Origin: Magicicada septendecula
Lineage: Eukaryota > Arthropoda > Insecta > Hemiptera > Cicadidae
Direction: 5' to 3'
DNA: 64,000 nt
Assembly (NCBI GenBank): GCA_034769895.1
Contig: CM068367.1
Location: forward strand, 693,564,654 to 693,628,653
The notes under the pieces were generated by a model. That model was not told the origin of the DNA, made no database searches, and saw only the letters and a program-made list of their open reading frames with translations. How positions within the stretch are numbered: the stretch's first letter is position 1; every line of letters starts with the position of its first letter. The position numbers and the translations under genes are program-made. Below are positions 1 to 11,136 of this stretch, piece by piece.

Positions 1-165
1 TTACACTTGCAATGTTTACTGTTACATTGCACAAAGGGCCTGGATACAAATCATTGGGATTTAGTGTTGTTGGTGGACAAGACTCACCAAAAGGCTCTCT
101 TGGTATATTTGTTAAGACTGTATTTCAATCTGGACAGGCAGCAGAAAATGGAAATCTTAGAGAAG
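1..165 (+). CDS. PDZ-domain scaffold protein, exon encoding the N-terminal half of its last PDZ domain (partial)
   Basis: Open from position 3 through 164 in the frame that continues into the next exon; the exon runs off the left edge. It encodes the first strands of a PDZ domain: the carboxylate-binding loop reads SLGFSVVGG (the GLGF-type loop), followed by [16 protein letters not shown] and LREG, the standard strand that precedes the GDEI turn. The 3' end is G|GTTAGT, a good donor leaving one base of a glycine codon (phase 1). PDZ domains bind C-terminal peptides of membrane or junction proteins. The sequence style recalls the terminal PDZ domains of multi-PDZ scaffolds such as the PDZD2/pro-IL-16 or insect big-bang groups, but I cannot choose between these, so no symbol is given. 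Confidence 0.85.
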
Positions 166-1090
166 GTTAGTCACTAGCACTTTATCATAAAATAGTAAGC
201 GTATCAGAAATAAGTAGATATAACAGTAATTTTCAGAAATTCCAGCAAAAATATTTAAGCTATACACACTTTCAAGAAAATAATCATTTAACTGGATACT
301 TTCTGTTGAATATTTTATTAGATATTTCAACATCACAACGATTTTAATGCGTTTATTTATTGATGTGTGTTAAATCTTTATGTACATGTATGTTATGTAT
401 TTATGTTTATGTATGTTAAATCTTTAGATCACATTAAATTCGTGTGTGTGAAAGAATGAAGGTTGTAATAATAATAATAATAATAATTCTAGTTGTTTGG
501 TTTATAAATCATTTCAATTTTTATTAACACTTTTTTTTAATTTGTTTTGCGGTTTAGAAACTCATTATTATTTTGACATATTTATTACGGGTAATTTGCA
601 ATCTCAGATTACACGTTAATTTCTTATTTATTTTACGATTCCAAATGATTCGTATTTTTACGTACCTACTATGTATAATTCGTAGTCTTATTTGACACAA
701 AAAAATATTATAAAATCTTACTGCTAATATATTGTTACAAATTTTCTATACTGCTCTCAGATAGGTCAATTATCTTACTGATTATCTACTCTTTTAATTA
801 TCTAACTCTTTTTTTTATATTATTAATTATTTCTCTTTGTTACTGCGTAGGCCTATGCATTGCTTTCTATTAATTTCTCTGACAAGGTCGTCATTTACTA
901 CTAACAATTATATTTTAAGTTACAGTTACTGCTAACTCTTATCGTTACACAGTCTTTCATATTACTGTACTTAATGTACAAACCAAAACATATCTATAAC
1001 TATACAGTTACTTGACTCATCTTAGAATCAATTTGTTTATTCTTTTTCTCTTTAATATTTAAAGTCTTTTGATTCGGTCTCAGTTTCTTA
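166..1090 (+). other. Start of PDZ intron 1: no gene seen
   Basis: Runs from the donor at 166 into AT-rich intronic DNA with an (AAT)n tract at about 466-487. I see no coding or RNA gene here. Confidence 0.6.
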
Positions 1091-1099
1091 TAAATGCAT

Positions 1100-1780
1100 G
1101 GTTATTTGTCACCTTGTTATTTGTGTGGTACATCTGAAGCGTGTCCTCTTTGGTCCTGGGTACGGATGATCCTCTTCGGTCCTTGAAGTCCTGGAGTCGG
1201 GTATTCTAGGAGTCTTGTAGTCTTTCGTACTCTGGTTCACTGGATCCTCTCGTTCCTGGTCATGGCCTCTGGTTCCAACTGCTCACTCGAATGGATGTGC
1301 AGTCTTGAAGACTCTGGTTTCTGCTTGTGTTTGATCTACGGTAGTTGTTGTTTCTACGTAGATACTTTGGCTGCCATGGTTGTCAATCAATTCTAGAAGT
1401 TCTAGTTGTTGGACATAGCCTCCAGCTGTTCTGATGATTGAACGAGAATCGAGTTGTAGTTCTTGGACATAGCTTCCGGCCGCTATAATGGTCTGACGAA
1501 AAAGAAAAAGATGTTTGCGCGTTCCCGTATTTATACCCAAGGCACCAAAATCATGTCTCGACAATATTCTACATGTTTGAAAGTGTCGAGAGCGTCACTC
1601 TTAACCCACGCTTTATTGTTACACTTAATTTGCTCGTCTTCGCGAATTCCGAAGTCTTTGGCACACTATCCGATATTCATTCGATCGGCAATGTCTAGGT
1701 GTTCATTATGCACAAACCGTTTTTCCTTATCTTACTTACTCTAATTACTATTGATTTTTAACTTCCTATCATTACACTTT
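1100..1780 (-). other. GC-richer island with TATA box: possible solo-LTR or promoter fragment of a lost retroelement
   Basis: This block is clearly less AT-rich than its surroundings. On the - strand, GGGTATAAATACGGG (about 1526-1540) is a strong TATA box. Downstream of it lies an open frame of 93 codons (1283-1564) containing two copies, 54 bp apart, of a segment encoding G-x-YVQ-x-L-x-L (the shared GGACATAGC lies at 1411-1419 and 1465-1473). The layout resembles an LTR promoter with a repeated leader, but I could not find convincing TG...CA ends, a primer binding site or a target duplication. The reading frame is not recognised. Confidence 0.25.
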
Positions 1781-1946
1781 TCATTCGTTTTTCACAATTT
1801 TTTATACACTTGTTTGTTATTTTTAACCACACATTTTGGTGTCTTTAGTTTTTCACTACCATGCACACAAGTATTATAAATTAATTTAAATACAATAATT
1901 TATATCGTTACTGAAAAGGGTGGTGCTTTTCATGAATGAACAAGTT

Positions 1947-1947
<1 letters not shown>

Positions 1948-1997
<50 letters not shown>

Positions 1998-2037
1998 ATG
2001 TGTGTACACACACACACACCCTTTATGTGTGTACACA
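1948..2037. repeat. (CA)n microsatellite with duplicated ACCCTTTATGTGTGT spacer
   Basis: Uninterrupted CA repeat at about 1948-1993, then ACCCTTTATGTGTGTAC, a second short CA run, and the same spacer again. The TH/VC-rich open frames here on both strands are artefacts of the dinucleotide repeat. Confidence 0.9.
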
Positions 2038-2039
2038 CA

Positions 2040-3470
2040 TACAGAGAGCAGCTGGTGTCAATCACCTGTCCCAACCTCCAAGTCAGGCGTCTCTTTTACA
2101 ATTTCTATTGCAGGCTGAATTCTTATTATTATCAAAATGCATTATTTATTTCTTGTAATCACTTATTTAAATGACTTGGTGCAATGCACAGTACTCAACC
2201 AATTTGTATTGTTGCAATATATTTTAGTAAATTAACAAACTGAGTGCTAAAATTTAATTATCCACCAATTTAGTAATCCAACAATCCAAAACATACCATG
2301 AACAGAGAAATATGTGGTGTGTGAGTGTACACTCAAATATAGGTTGGTGGGTGGTTATTGGTTTGTGTAGAATTATTTTCAGTAGAATTTCACACCTTGG
2401 TGCATACGTGGTTTTGTCAGATGATCAATTTACCCCCTTCCTAGTCCTTTTATTATTTTGATGAAATGTGATAATACTGGAAACATATATTATCCAAGAA
2501 GAAGCCATGAGGATATAATTTAATTTTAGTTACATATAATATAATAATTATATTGTCATTACAATAATTATCTTCCAGTGCTAAGAAAATGTTTCCCCAG
2601 TAATATCGCTGTACACATTATTCACTGTACCACAGTAGTTAACCAAGCCATCATTCTAACATCGTAGTCTTTTTACGTTCCTTTGTCTCAGTTTCTGTAT
2701 TCATTGCATATTTAGTGACCATGTTTCTGGTCTGTAAGTCATTCTAAGAAGACACAATGACTAAAAAAAATCTTTTAATACAAGAGAATTTATTATTCTT
2801 CACAGTGTTATTCATCTTTCTAAAGATAGTCAGTCTGACTTTACTTACTTAATGATTTCTGACAGTGGGTCTGCATTGTTTTTTATTACTTTAACCATAT
2901 ATTTTACTTCATTTAATTATCAGATCTATACCATTTTTTGTCACTTTCTTGGTTGGTGCAGCTTTACTAAACATTATATTTGTGTTATCTATACTTATTC
3001 TGACAGAGACTTAGTTGTAGATCCTGAGTTAAGCTCATTAAGCATCTTCCATATCTTGACTTTACATGAAACTACCCATGCTTTGCTAGGGATTAGAAAA
3101 AATGGAAATCAAATTTTCAATATAGCTTATACTCAGTGTGCTAACTTTTATTATTGGACTTTAATTTAACTAAATAAAATGGTTTGCAATTAAAACTAAC
3201 ATATACAAATTTGGATGTAACTTATTTTCTTCCCACCTACAAGGGTTAATAGGAATTGGTTGACAAAATTCATAAGAAAGTTGATTTTCTATTGGCGGAG
3301 GAAGAGAAATCCCTCAAAAATTCCCCTTAGAAGTAAAATTTATAAAAAGGTTTCTTAGCATGCACCTTAGAGCTAAGACAAATTTTTGTACCAACTTCCA
3401 AATTTATAGGCCTTGCAGTTTAGGAGATTTTGTGATCAGTCAGCCAGTCAGTGATATCTGGTTTTTATGT
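2040..3470. other. Intron 1 interior: no gene seen
   Basis: AT-rich intronic DNA. The 105-codon open frame at 2852-3169 has no recognisable domain and biased aromatic composition. A short segment at about 3216-3290 (GTAACTTATTTTC ... AGGAATTGGTTGA ... AAATTCATAAGA) recurs at about 3775-3845, so it belongs to a dispersed repeat of unknown type. Confidence 0.55.
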
Positions 3471-3474
3471 TTAA

Positions 3475-3525
<51 letters not shown>
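3475..3525. repeat. (AT)n microsatellite
   Basis: Pure TA/AT dinucleotide run that abuts the MITE starting at 3526. A TA-targeting transposon landing in a TA run is expected. Confidence 0.9.
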
Positions 3526-3528
<3 letters not shown>

Positions 3529-3700
3529 TGAAACCTTGATATAACGCTCTTCTGCGGACCGGCCAAAAAGCACTTTATATCGAGGGTCCCTTTATATAAA
3601 CGTCCCAAGTTTAACTATTTAATTTGCCGGGACCGTGAAAAATGAGCGTTACATCAAGGGCTGCGTTGTATCACAGGGGTGTTATATCGAGGTTCCACTA
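3526..3700. mobile_element. 175-bp pogo/Tigger-type MITE
   Basis: Starts CAGTGAAACCTTGATATAAC and ends GTTATATCGAGGTTCCACTA, imperfect inverted repeats of about 20 bp with the CAGTGRAACCTCGATATAAC style common to pogo/Tigger derivatives. Flanked by TA on both sides (3524-3525 and 3701-3702). There is no coding capacity. The internal part repeats the theme of the ends (GGTCCCTTTATATAAACG; AATGAGCGTTACATCAAGGG). Confidence 0.75.
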
Positions 3701-3975
3701 TAGATAGGTTTAGAGGGGTAAATTTCTGCTCAAGTTCATCAGTTATTTTACTAACATAAAATAAAAAATATTGATGTAACTTATTTTCTACCAGTCTGAA
3801 AAATTTCGTAGGAATTGGTTGAAAAAATTCATAAGACAGTTGATTTTTACTTCCATGTTCCTTAAGGAAATGGAAGTACTGTATGGTGATTGGAAAAAAA
3901 ATCGTGTTCGAGATTATTGCAGATTCTGATTGTACAGTACTACATTCAAAACATGAAAAAAAATCATTTTTCGAA

Positions 3976-3977
<2 letters not shown>

Positions 3978-4013
<36 letters not shown>
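3978..4013. repeat. (TG)n microsatellite at the edge of the satellite array
   Basis: About 36 bp of TG repeat, 12 bp before the first satellite monomer. The open frame across it on the - strand is a repeat artefact. Confidence 0.9.
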
Positions 4014-4024
4014 ATTTTTTTTAA

Positions 4025-6055
4025 ATGGCAAACGATAACAGCCGCAAATTCAAACAGAATCAAAAAATTCTTTGCATACAGCCGTTATTTGTAGAGTACT
4101 CAAGACCTATTGTTGTTGGTGAAGATCGGTTAAGGGAAAGGGTTAGTTTACCAGCAACATTTTTTTTTAATCAAGGGTAATGTTTTAATATGGCAAACGA
4201 TAACAGCCGCAAATTCAAACAGAATCAAATAATTTTTTGCATACAACCCTTATTTATAGAGTACTCAGGATCTCTTGTTTTTGGTGAAGATCGGTTAAGG
4301 GAAAGGGGTAGTTTGCTTGAAGGTTTTATGTTTTAACAAGGGTATTTTCTATGGCAAACGATAACAGCCGCAAATTCAAACAGAATCAAATAATGTTTTG
4401 CATGCAGCCCTGAATTGTAGAGTTCTCAAGACCTATTGTTTTTGGTGAAGATCGGTTAAGGCAAAGGGGTAGTTTACTGGAAGGGTTTATGTTTTAACAA
4501 GGGTATTTTCTATGGCAAACGATAACAGCCGCAAATTCAAACAGAATCAAATAATGTTTTGCATACAGTCCTGAATTGTAGAGTTCTCAAGACTTATTGT
4601 TGTTGGTGAAGATCGGTTAAGGGAAAGGGGTAGTTTACCGGCGTTTTATGTTTTAACAAGGGTATTTTCTATGGCAAACGATAACAGCCACAAATTCAAA
4701 CAGAATCAAATAATGTTTTGCATGCAGCCCTGAATTGAAGAGTTCTCAAGACCTATTGTTTTTTGTGAAGATCGGTTAAGGGAAAGGGGTAGTTTACCAG
4801 AAGGTTTTATGTTTTAACAAGGGTATTTTCTATGGCAAACGATAACAGCCGCAAATTCAAACAGAATCAAATAATGTTTTCCATGCAGTCCTGAATTGTA
4901 GAGTTCTCAAGACTTATTGTTTTTGGTGAAGATCAGTTAAGGGAAAGGGGTAGTTTACCTGCAACATTTTCTTTTAATCAAGGGTAATGTTTTTCTATGG
5001 CAAATGATAACAGCCGCAAATTCAAACAGAATCAAATAATTTTTTGCATACAGCACTGAATTGTAGAGTTCTCAAGACCTATTGTTTTGGTGAAGGTCAG
5101 TTAAGGGAAAGGGGTAGTTTACCTGCAACGTTTTATGTTTTAACAAGGGTATTATCTATGGCAAACGATAACAGCCGCAAATTCAAACAGAATCAAATAA
5201 TGTTTTCCATGCAGTCCTGAATTGTAGAGTTCTCAAGACCTATTGTTTTTGGTGAAGGTCGGTTAAGGGGTAGTTTACCAGCAACGTTTTGTTTTAACAA
5301 GGGTATTTTCTATGGCAAACGGTAACAGCCGCAGATACAAATAGAATCTAATAATGTTTTGCATGCAACCCTGAATTGTAGAGTTCTCAAGACCTATTAT
5401 TTTTGGTGAAGATCGGCTAAGGGAAAGGGGTAGTTTACCTGCAACGTTTTCTTTTAATCAAGGGTAATGTTTTTCTATGGCAAATGATAACAGCCGCAAA
5501 TTCAAACAGAATCAAATAATTTTTTGCATACAGCACTGAATTGTAGAGTTCTCAATGTCTGTTGATTTTGGTGAAGATCGGTTAAGGAGAAGGGGTAGTT
5601 TACCTGCAACGTTTTATGTTTTAACAAGGGTATTATCTATGGCAAACGATAACAGCCGCATATTCGAACAGAATCAAATAATTTTTTGCATACGTCCCTG
5701 AATTGTAGAGTACTCAATGTCTATTGATTTTGGTGAAGATCGGTTAAGGAGAAGGGGTAGTTTACCTGCAACATTTTATGTTTTAACAATGTAATTTTTT
5801 CTATGACGAACGATAACTGCCGCACATTCAAACAGAATCAAATATTTTTTTGCATACGTTCCTCAATTATAAAAGACTGAAGGCCTGTTGATTTTGGTGA
5901 AGATCGGTTAAGGGAAAGGGGTAGTTTACCTGCAACATTTTATGTTGTAACAAGAGACATTTTTGTTAATGTAAATAGAGGATTTTGGTTATTGAAGATC
6001 GATTAAGGGGAAGGGGTAGTTTACGTGCAACGTTTTATGTTTTATCAAGACTAAA
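4025..6055 (+). repeat. Intronic satellite array, about 12.5 monomers of about 161 bp
   Basis: Monomers begin with ATGGCAAACGATAACAGCCG at 4025, 4190, 4351, 4512, 4671, 4832, 4997, 5158, 5312, 5477, 5639 and 5803 (degenerate), followed by a decayed partial copy to about 6055. Spacing is 154-165 bp. Conserved blocks in each unit are AAATTCAAACAGAATCAAAT, TTGTAGAGTTCTCAAGACC, GGTGAAGATCGGTTAAGGGA and GGGGTAGTTTACC. Two monomer endings alternate: one with TTTAACAAGGGTATT and one with TTAATCAAGGGTAATG, which suggests higher-order structure. No long reading frame is maintained, so it is non-coding. Divergence rises toward the right end. Confidence 0.95.
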
Positions 6056-6272
6056 GTAGTTAATTTTGATAAATATAGTATCCTGAAAAGAAAGTCATAA
6101 TAATCCACTAGAAAGGTACATGAAATGTCTACAAATAAAAAAGGATCGATGAGGCGGAGGTGGTAATTTTTTATATGTGTACTACATTATCGACAACAAA
6201 GAAGTAGTTTGTTGTTAAAATTCCTTCCCGGAGTGTTAGGCTGTGGTCCAATGTTTTCTGCAAAACCAGAAG

Positions 6273-6303
6273 TTTCGACAGTGCTATCGACTGTCATCAT
6301 CAG
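6273..6303 (-). other. Hammerhead-like hairpin motif
   Basis: On the - strand: CTGATGA, one T, then stem GACAG ... CTGTC around a 9-nt loop, then GAAAC. It matches the signature seen in several elements of this window (see findings). It lies in the decayed left end of the pogo-family element. No palindromic third stem is evident here. A functional ribozyme is not claimed. Confidence 0.35.
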
Positions 6304-6532
6304 TGAAAATTGAATGAGCTAACGTAAGGTGGTATACGTTAGTGACCACAGTACTGTGGTTAAGGCTGAAGCAGTAAGTGGAAGAAGTAGTTTCTATGGA
6401 AATATTTCATTTTGAAATGGAGAGAACACAGTCTTGTCTAAAGGCTGCATTTCACGACTGTAGTGAGATGATAAAGTCACAATTGTAACCTTAGTACACA
6501 ATCCATTTCCACTACTTTGATAGAAATATGAG

Positions 6533-6966
6533 TTCTTGGATTTCGTTGTCCATGATGTGTCCATTACTTAACTAAATACAACTGTTACATTAACGACTCG
6601 GAACACAAAGTTTTTATAAGTAAAAACATAAAGTTTTACCTTACAACCTGAACTGGTTTTCAACTTTAAAAGGCTTCTTCAGAGGTTGCCGCTGGTAGCG
6701 CTGTCCATCCTGTTGTGGGCGACGGAATTGAATTTCGAAAGATCGATGTGTGTGTGTGGGGTGAGATATGTTCGAATAATGCGTGCGATTTGAATTGTGT
6801 CTGTTCGTTTAGGATGTCGTTAACAACAGGACGGACAGCGCTACCAGTGGCAATCTCTGAAGAACCCTTTTAAAGGTGAAAACCGGTTCAGGTTGTAAGG
6901 TAAAATTTTATGTTTTTACTTATAAAAAACTTTGTGTTCCGAGTCGTTAATGTAATAGTTGTATTT
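6533..6966 (-). mobile_element. 434-bp foldback element with 11-bp target duplication and hammerhead-like arms
   Basis: Flanked by AGAAATATGAG at 6522-6532 and 6967-6977, an 11-bp direct repeat. Two long inverted arms (about 6575-6690 and 6825-6965) share ACGACTCGGAACACAAAG, TTACCTTACAACCTGAACYG and CTTTTAAA. Outside the left arm is a tail containing ATCATGGACAACGAAATCC on the - strand, also found beside the related palindrome at 14239-14431. Each arm carries the CTGAAGA ... GAAAA hairpin, for example 6857-6889 on the + strand, followed by AACCGGTT. The long variable target duplication and asymmetric tail argue against a simple cut-and-paste MITE and suggest retrotransposition, perhaps a Penelope-type non-autonomous element; that part is inference. 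Confidence 0.6.
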
Positions 6967-7234
6967 AGAAATATGAGCTTCCAGATTGTCGATTATATGG
7001 AGTGATGGGTTTTCTTTTGTGCTGTATGATAGCTTGATGAAATGCTCCATCACTTATAGGGAAACATTCTGTAGGGTTGGCCAAGCATAATATTCCGGGT
7101 AGAGCTCCTGTCAACATGTGTTGCTTAAAGTACTTCCATGGGAAACCTTTGCTGGTGGGAGGAAAGTTCCTATGGCGGATATAATCCTACAAGTAGTTAC
7201 CAAGATACCCTGTTCTCCACTTGTGCAAGAGCTA

Positions 7235-9285
7235 CAATAGAACCTCACTAATCCGTCACCTGTGAGACTGGGGGTATGGTCAGAACGCAAAAAAGGTCGG
7301 ATTATCAGAAGAATTCAAAATGTTTATTATTTCATTAAATGAGACAGTCTAAAATAAAATAAAACTTATACAGTAGGCTACCAGGCTATATGATTGGTTA
7401 TGTACGATAAATGATAATACAGTATGTACAGTCCAGCAATAGTGTAATAAAAAACAAGAAACACATTTTATTGGTGAAAAAAATCGGTAATGTTCTTTTG
7501 TTTGGCAGACGACTGTCTAGACTTAGCTGCAATGTTCCTACATTTCTTGATCCACAAGATATCCATAGGTGTAGAGGATGAGTTCTGTTCGATGTACTGA
7601 AGAGCAACATGGGCAGGCGGTTCGTCATCATCATCAGGGTCTTCATTTATGGTTTCTTCATCAACTTGCGAAACAGCGGCAATGATCTGATCATCATTTA
7701 GTTCTTCATTTGTTTCACAATCTTCATCACATTTAGCAATCCACTCATCAACATCATTTGCTTGGATATCATGTTGCAAAGTTTGTAAGTCGTTGACAAT
7801 TTCCGGCATGTCTGTGTCTTGCTCATTCCCAGTTTGTTCACTCTTGATCATCACTTCCAGCCAAAGTTTACGCCAAGATTTTTGCAGTGTGACAGGTTTC
7901 ATTTCATCCCATGACTGGGCTATTGTGTAAATTGCATCTTTGATACTAAGGGATTTCATAACTTCAAAAACGTTACAGCCTTCTCCTGTCTTTTCCAAAA
8001 TCGAGCTGATGTACTTTCGGCGATAACACTTTTTCAGCCACTTGATCACTCCTTGATCCATTGGTTGGATAAGGGAAGTTACATTGTGTGGAAGGAATGC
8101 AGCTTTTATTTCTCCTTGTATCAATTCTTCTTCAGAAGGGTGTGATGGTGTGTTATCTAACAACAACAGAGCGCGAACAGAAAGTTTTTGGGTCTTTAAG
8201 TTTTTTTCAACAGCAGGCACAAATTTGTCAAAAAACCATGACTTAAAAAGTGTACAGTCCATCCAAGCTGATTTTTGGTTGCGGTAATAAACTGGTAGCA
8301 ATGATAAATTAATGTTCTTGAACGCCCTTGGCGTTTTGGACTTGCCAATGACAAAAAGCGGAAGCTTGTGTGTACCGTTAGCATTGCTGCAAGTAGCAAT
8401 GGTTAGCCTGTCTTTGGCAAGTTTTGATCCTAGTATCAAGGTCTCATTTGATGGAGCAAGTGTTTTTGTCGGTAACATTCTATAGTTTAGGCCAGTTTCA
8501 TCTATATTATAGACTTGGTCAGGTGCTAATTCATTTTCTTCAACAATGTTTTTAAATTTCAAAGAAAACTCTTGCTGCCTCGTCATCAGCTGATAGTTTT
8601 TCACCTGATATTGTGACATATCTAACGCCACGATGGGTTTTCCACCGATCTAACCAACCTTCACTAGCTGTGAACTCACCTTCAACTTCCAATTTTTTAT
8701 TCAGAATTAGTGCCTTTTCTTTGACAATAGGCCCAGATAGCAGGGGTCCTTTCCTCCTTTTTTGGCAAAACCATATCCATAACGCGTTGTCTAGCAGTTC
8801 CAATTTTGGTTATTTAGTGTTTTGCAACTTTTTAGCGCTTTCTTGCCCTCTACCGTCACCATACAAGATTCAATATCCTTTCTATTTTCCTCCAGTCCTT
8901 TATTATAGTAACTCCCACATTTAGTTCCTTAGCAATTTTTTGCAGTGATTCCCCCTTATCCAGTCTCTATAGCACTTTTAATGTTTCACTAAAGGAAGAG
9001 TAACGTGTTTACGTTTTGCTCCTGACATAATGCAAAAACTACAACAGTATGTACACACAGTATTAAAAGTGTAAAAAAATATTTGTAAACACTAAAACTG
9101 TCACCAATTACTACGTACACCAATTCACACAGGATGAGTAATTAGCACGCACTAGACACTAGATGCCGGCTCACTGAGGCAGCAAAACAACTGACAAGTA
9201 TGTAAACAAGCTGGTGAGTCATCAACAAGTCAGTGCCTGAGCCACGGTTGGACCAGCCGAGGGTCGGACTAAAGAGGTTGTACTG
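7235..9285 (-). mobile_element. Tigger-type (pogo) DNA transposon, 2051 bp, TA target duplication
   Basis: Inverted ends CAATAGAACCTCACTAATCC (left) and CGGACTAAAGAGGTTGTACTG (right, reverse complement CAGTACAACCTCTTTAGTCC). TA lies immediately outside both ends (7233-7234, 9286-9287). It sits inside the older pogo-family transposase; removing the element and one TA restores continuous coding in that host. It encodes the transposase described in the next entry. Confidence 0.85.
7468..9028 (-). pseudogene. Tigger transposase (CENP-B type), frameshifted
   Basis: Begins with ATG at 9026-9028 (MSGAKRKHVTLPL), then a degraded helix-turn-helix region with stops. Next is a CENP-B DNA-binding segment (8552-8803: DNALWIWFCQKRRKG, TASEGWLDRWKTHRGV). 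A 387-codon frame (7468-8631) carries the catalytic core: YNIDETGLNYRM (first Asp), LLLDNTPSH (second Asp) and SLIQPMDQGVIKWLKK (third Asp, the DDD form of the pogo group). The acidic tail EDPDDDDEPP and final KQKNITDFF, a PCNA-binding-box-like end common in Tigger proteins, are intact. The shift between the N-terminal and core frames lies near 8555-8600. Core intact, N-terminus dead: probably inactive. Confidence 0.85.
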
Positions 9286-9905
9286 TAATATGTTTTGTTC
9301 CTTTTCCTGCAATAACATTTCTGGGGTTCTGTACATTTGTTGTTCTGGTTTCATCCAGGTTGAAACTTTGGGAAAGGTCAGTTAGGATTTTCCTTCACCT
9401 TTTTCATATTTTCAAAGAACACTGAAACATTATAGAGATTGAATGATGTCATGTGATATGAGCTCCAGTCTTCTGGTTGTGAAACTGACAGATTGTTTCT
9501 TTCAAGAAACATGAAGCCAATCACCACCAGTTGCTTTCAACATCATCCATGACTTTGGCAATTTTTTTTCTGCCATGGCTAGTTCAAATGCCAACTGGTT
9601 TACCATCCTTGTTCTCAGTCAATATGCCATTCCTGATCATATGATGAATATATGACTTGGGGTGATTTTCTTCCTCTTTTGAAAAACACTCTATTAACTG
9701 TGTATTAAGATTCCATTCTCAGGTCAGTATCTATGCCCACAGTCTTTTTTTTGTCACATATTAATGTTGAAGGGTTGATTTTTAAACGCCAAAACTATGG
9801 TTGCTTGTCTATGAGATCCACCTTCTAATACAAAAGTTACTGCCAGTTTTATGTCTTCTAAAGTAAAACTGGCTATCATTCGCACTTTTGGCTTTTGTGG
9901 CATCT

Positions 9906-11030
9906 AAATAAACAAACAATTTCATTAATAGTTGGCTCACAGCATACTTAGTGAAAAATTACAATTGTTTAAGAATAAGAAACACACAAAAACATATTTG
10001 AAGTAGATAGTTATATTGTGTAGGAGGTAATTCAGGCAACTTAATTATCCACTTGGACCTTTTAATAACGTGTAGGGTTACAAAATGTTGTTGTCAGAAT
10101 CTTGTTGTCAGTTCAATACTGTATTCCCTTTGAGAGAATAAAATCAAAATAATTAACAGAATATTGCTTTATAAAATAGATTATTGTACAACATTTACAA
10201 AGTGTTTGTTAGAGTTAATAAAAGAAACAATGTTATAAACAGCTAATAGTGCAAATTAATGTGACTTCATCGATTACCAATACAGCAGTACAAAGTGGAA
10301 CAGTCCCAGTATGTATCTCTGCTTTTTGTCCCATGTTGTACTTTTCACATGTTAATAATTATTAACATCTGTCACAAAAAACATTGCCACTTAAACAACA
10401 GATAACAACTAGATTTTATAGCTAGATAGTTACTTTAGACTAAATCACACTATGAAAAACAAGTCTGTAGTCTTACCTTGCGTAAATTGATTCAGAAAAT
10501 ATAACAAAAATAACGTTTGAAATCAAACAGAAACAACTATAGCATAACATGTATTCACCTTGTTGTGATAATCACTATATTGGATTTAGTTGTGCAGTTG
10601 TGTTGGTGGCATTGCATGGAATTGGTCTGGGCAGGCTGTATTATGTTAAGTGCAAAATTAAAATGGTGGACCACTGTGTACCATGTCCCGTTGTGAGCTA
10701 TATTCCCCTATAGTAAACATTTTCTCTTCTCACAAGTCTCAAGTATTTTGTAAAGTGAAAACTTTGATTAGTGAGCTTGCTGAGAAATGTTAACTTTATT
10801 CAAATTGAGTAAGTGGTGTTTGTCTATAGGACACAACTTAGCTCCCTTTTATTCAAAAATGCTTATTTTCCTAAGATGTTATTGTTGAGATGTTAAACTG
10901 TGAAGTGTTTCTTAACAGAACAAAATGCTACTTACTTTTACCTATGGAGACTAGACTAGTCTAATATTTCTCCTTATATCAATCTTACAGGTAACATTTT
11001 TGTTGCAAAAATGCAGTGGCATCATATTAA
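9906..11030. other. Intron 1, right part: no gene seen
   Basis: AT-rich, no recognisable coding or RNA feature. It may include the outer end of the old pogo element, but no inverted terminal repeat could be matched. Confidence 0.5.
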
Positions 11031-11136
11031 CTGTTGATCACTTTTTCTAAACAACGTATAGACCTAAGTCTTCATAACAGTGTAACTTGTATATTACGTA
11101 ACGTACACTTAGATTTCATACCATATGTACTTTTAG

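Larger units (their letters stand above)
6400..9903 (-). pseudogene. pogo-superfamily (DDE_1) transposase, decayed and split by two nested insertions
   Basis: Reads from ATG at 9901-9903 (MPQKPKVRMIASF, then a helix-turn-helix region and a CENP-B-like LAFELAMAEKKLPKSW segment). The catalytic segments follow in several frames: NLDETRTTNVQNP (first Asp, about 9320-9355), EQGILVTT (about 7180-7215), IIDNLEAHIS (second Asp, just above 6978) and MQPLDK (third Asp, about 6435-6450). Stops and frameshifts are frequent. The Tigger element at 7235-9285 and the foldback element at 6533-6966 interrupt it; across each junction the frame is continuous if the insert and one target copy are ignored, giving TKHI-SSCTSGEQG and EAHIS-IKVVE. 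Known role of the family: cut-and-paste transposition. Terminal inverted repeats of this older element were not found. Confidence 0.75.

Noticed and set aside
2852..3169. 105-codon + strand frame
   Set aside because: No domain and AT-driven aromatic composition within an intron; no splice or conservation evidence.
4025..6055. Possible CRISPR-like array
   Set aside because: Units are about 161 bp with conservation across the whole monomer, not short repeats with unique spacers, and the DNA is eukaryotic.
11034..11136. Extending the second PDZ exon upstream to an ATG at 11034
   Set aside because: The open frame is intronic: a good acceptor lies at 11135-11136 and the upstream residues do not match a PDZ domain, whereas the spliced join does.
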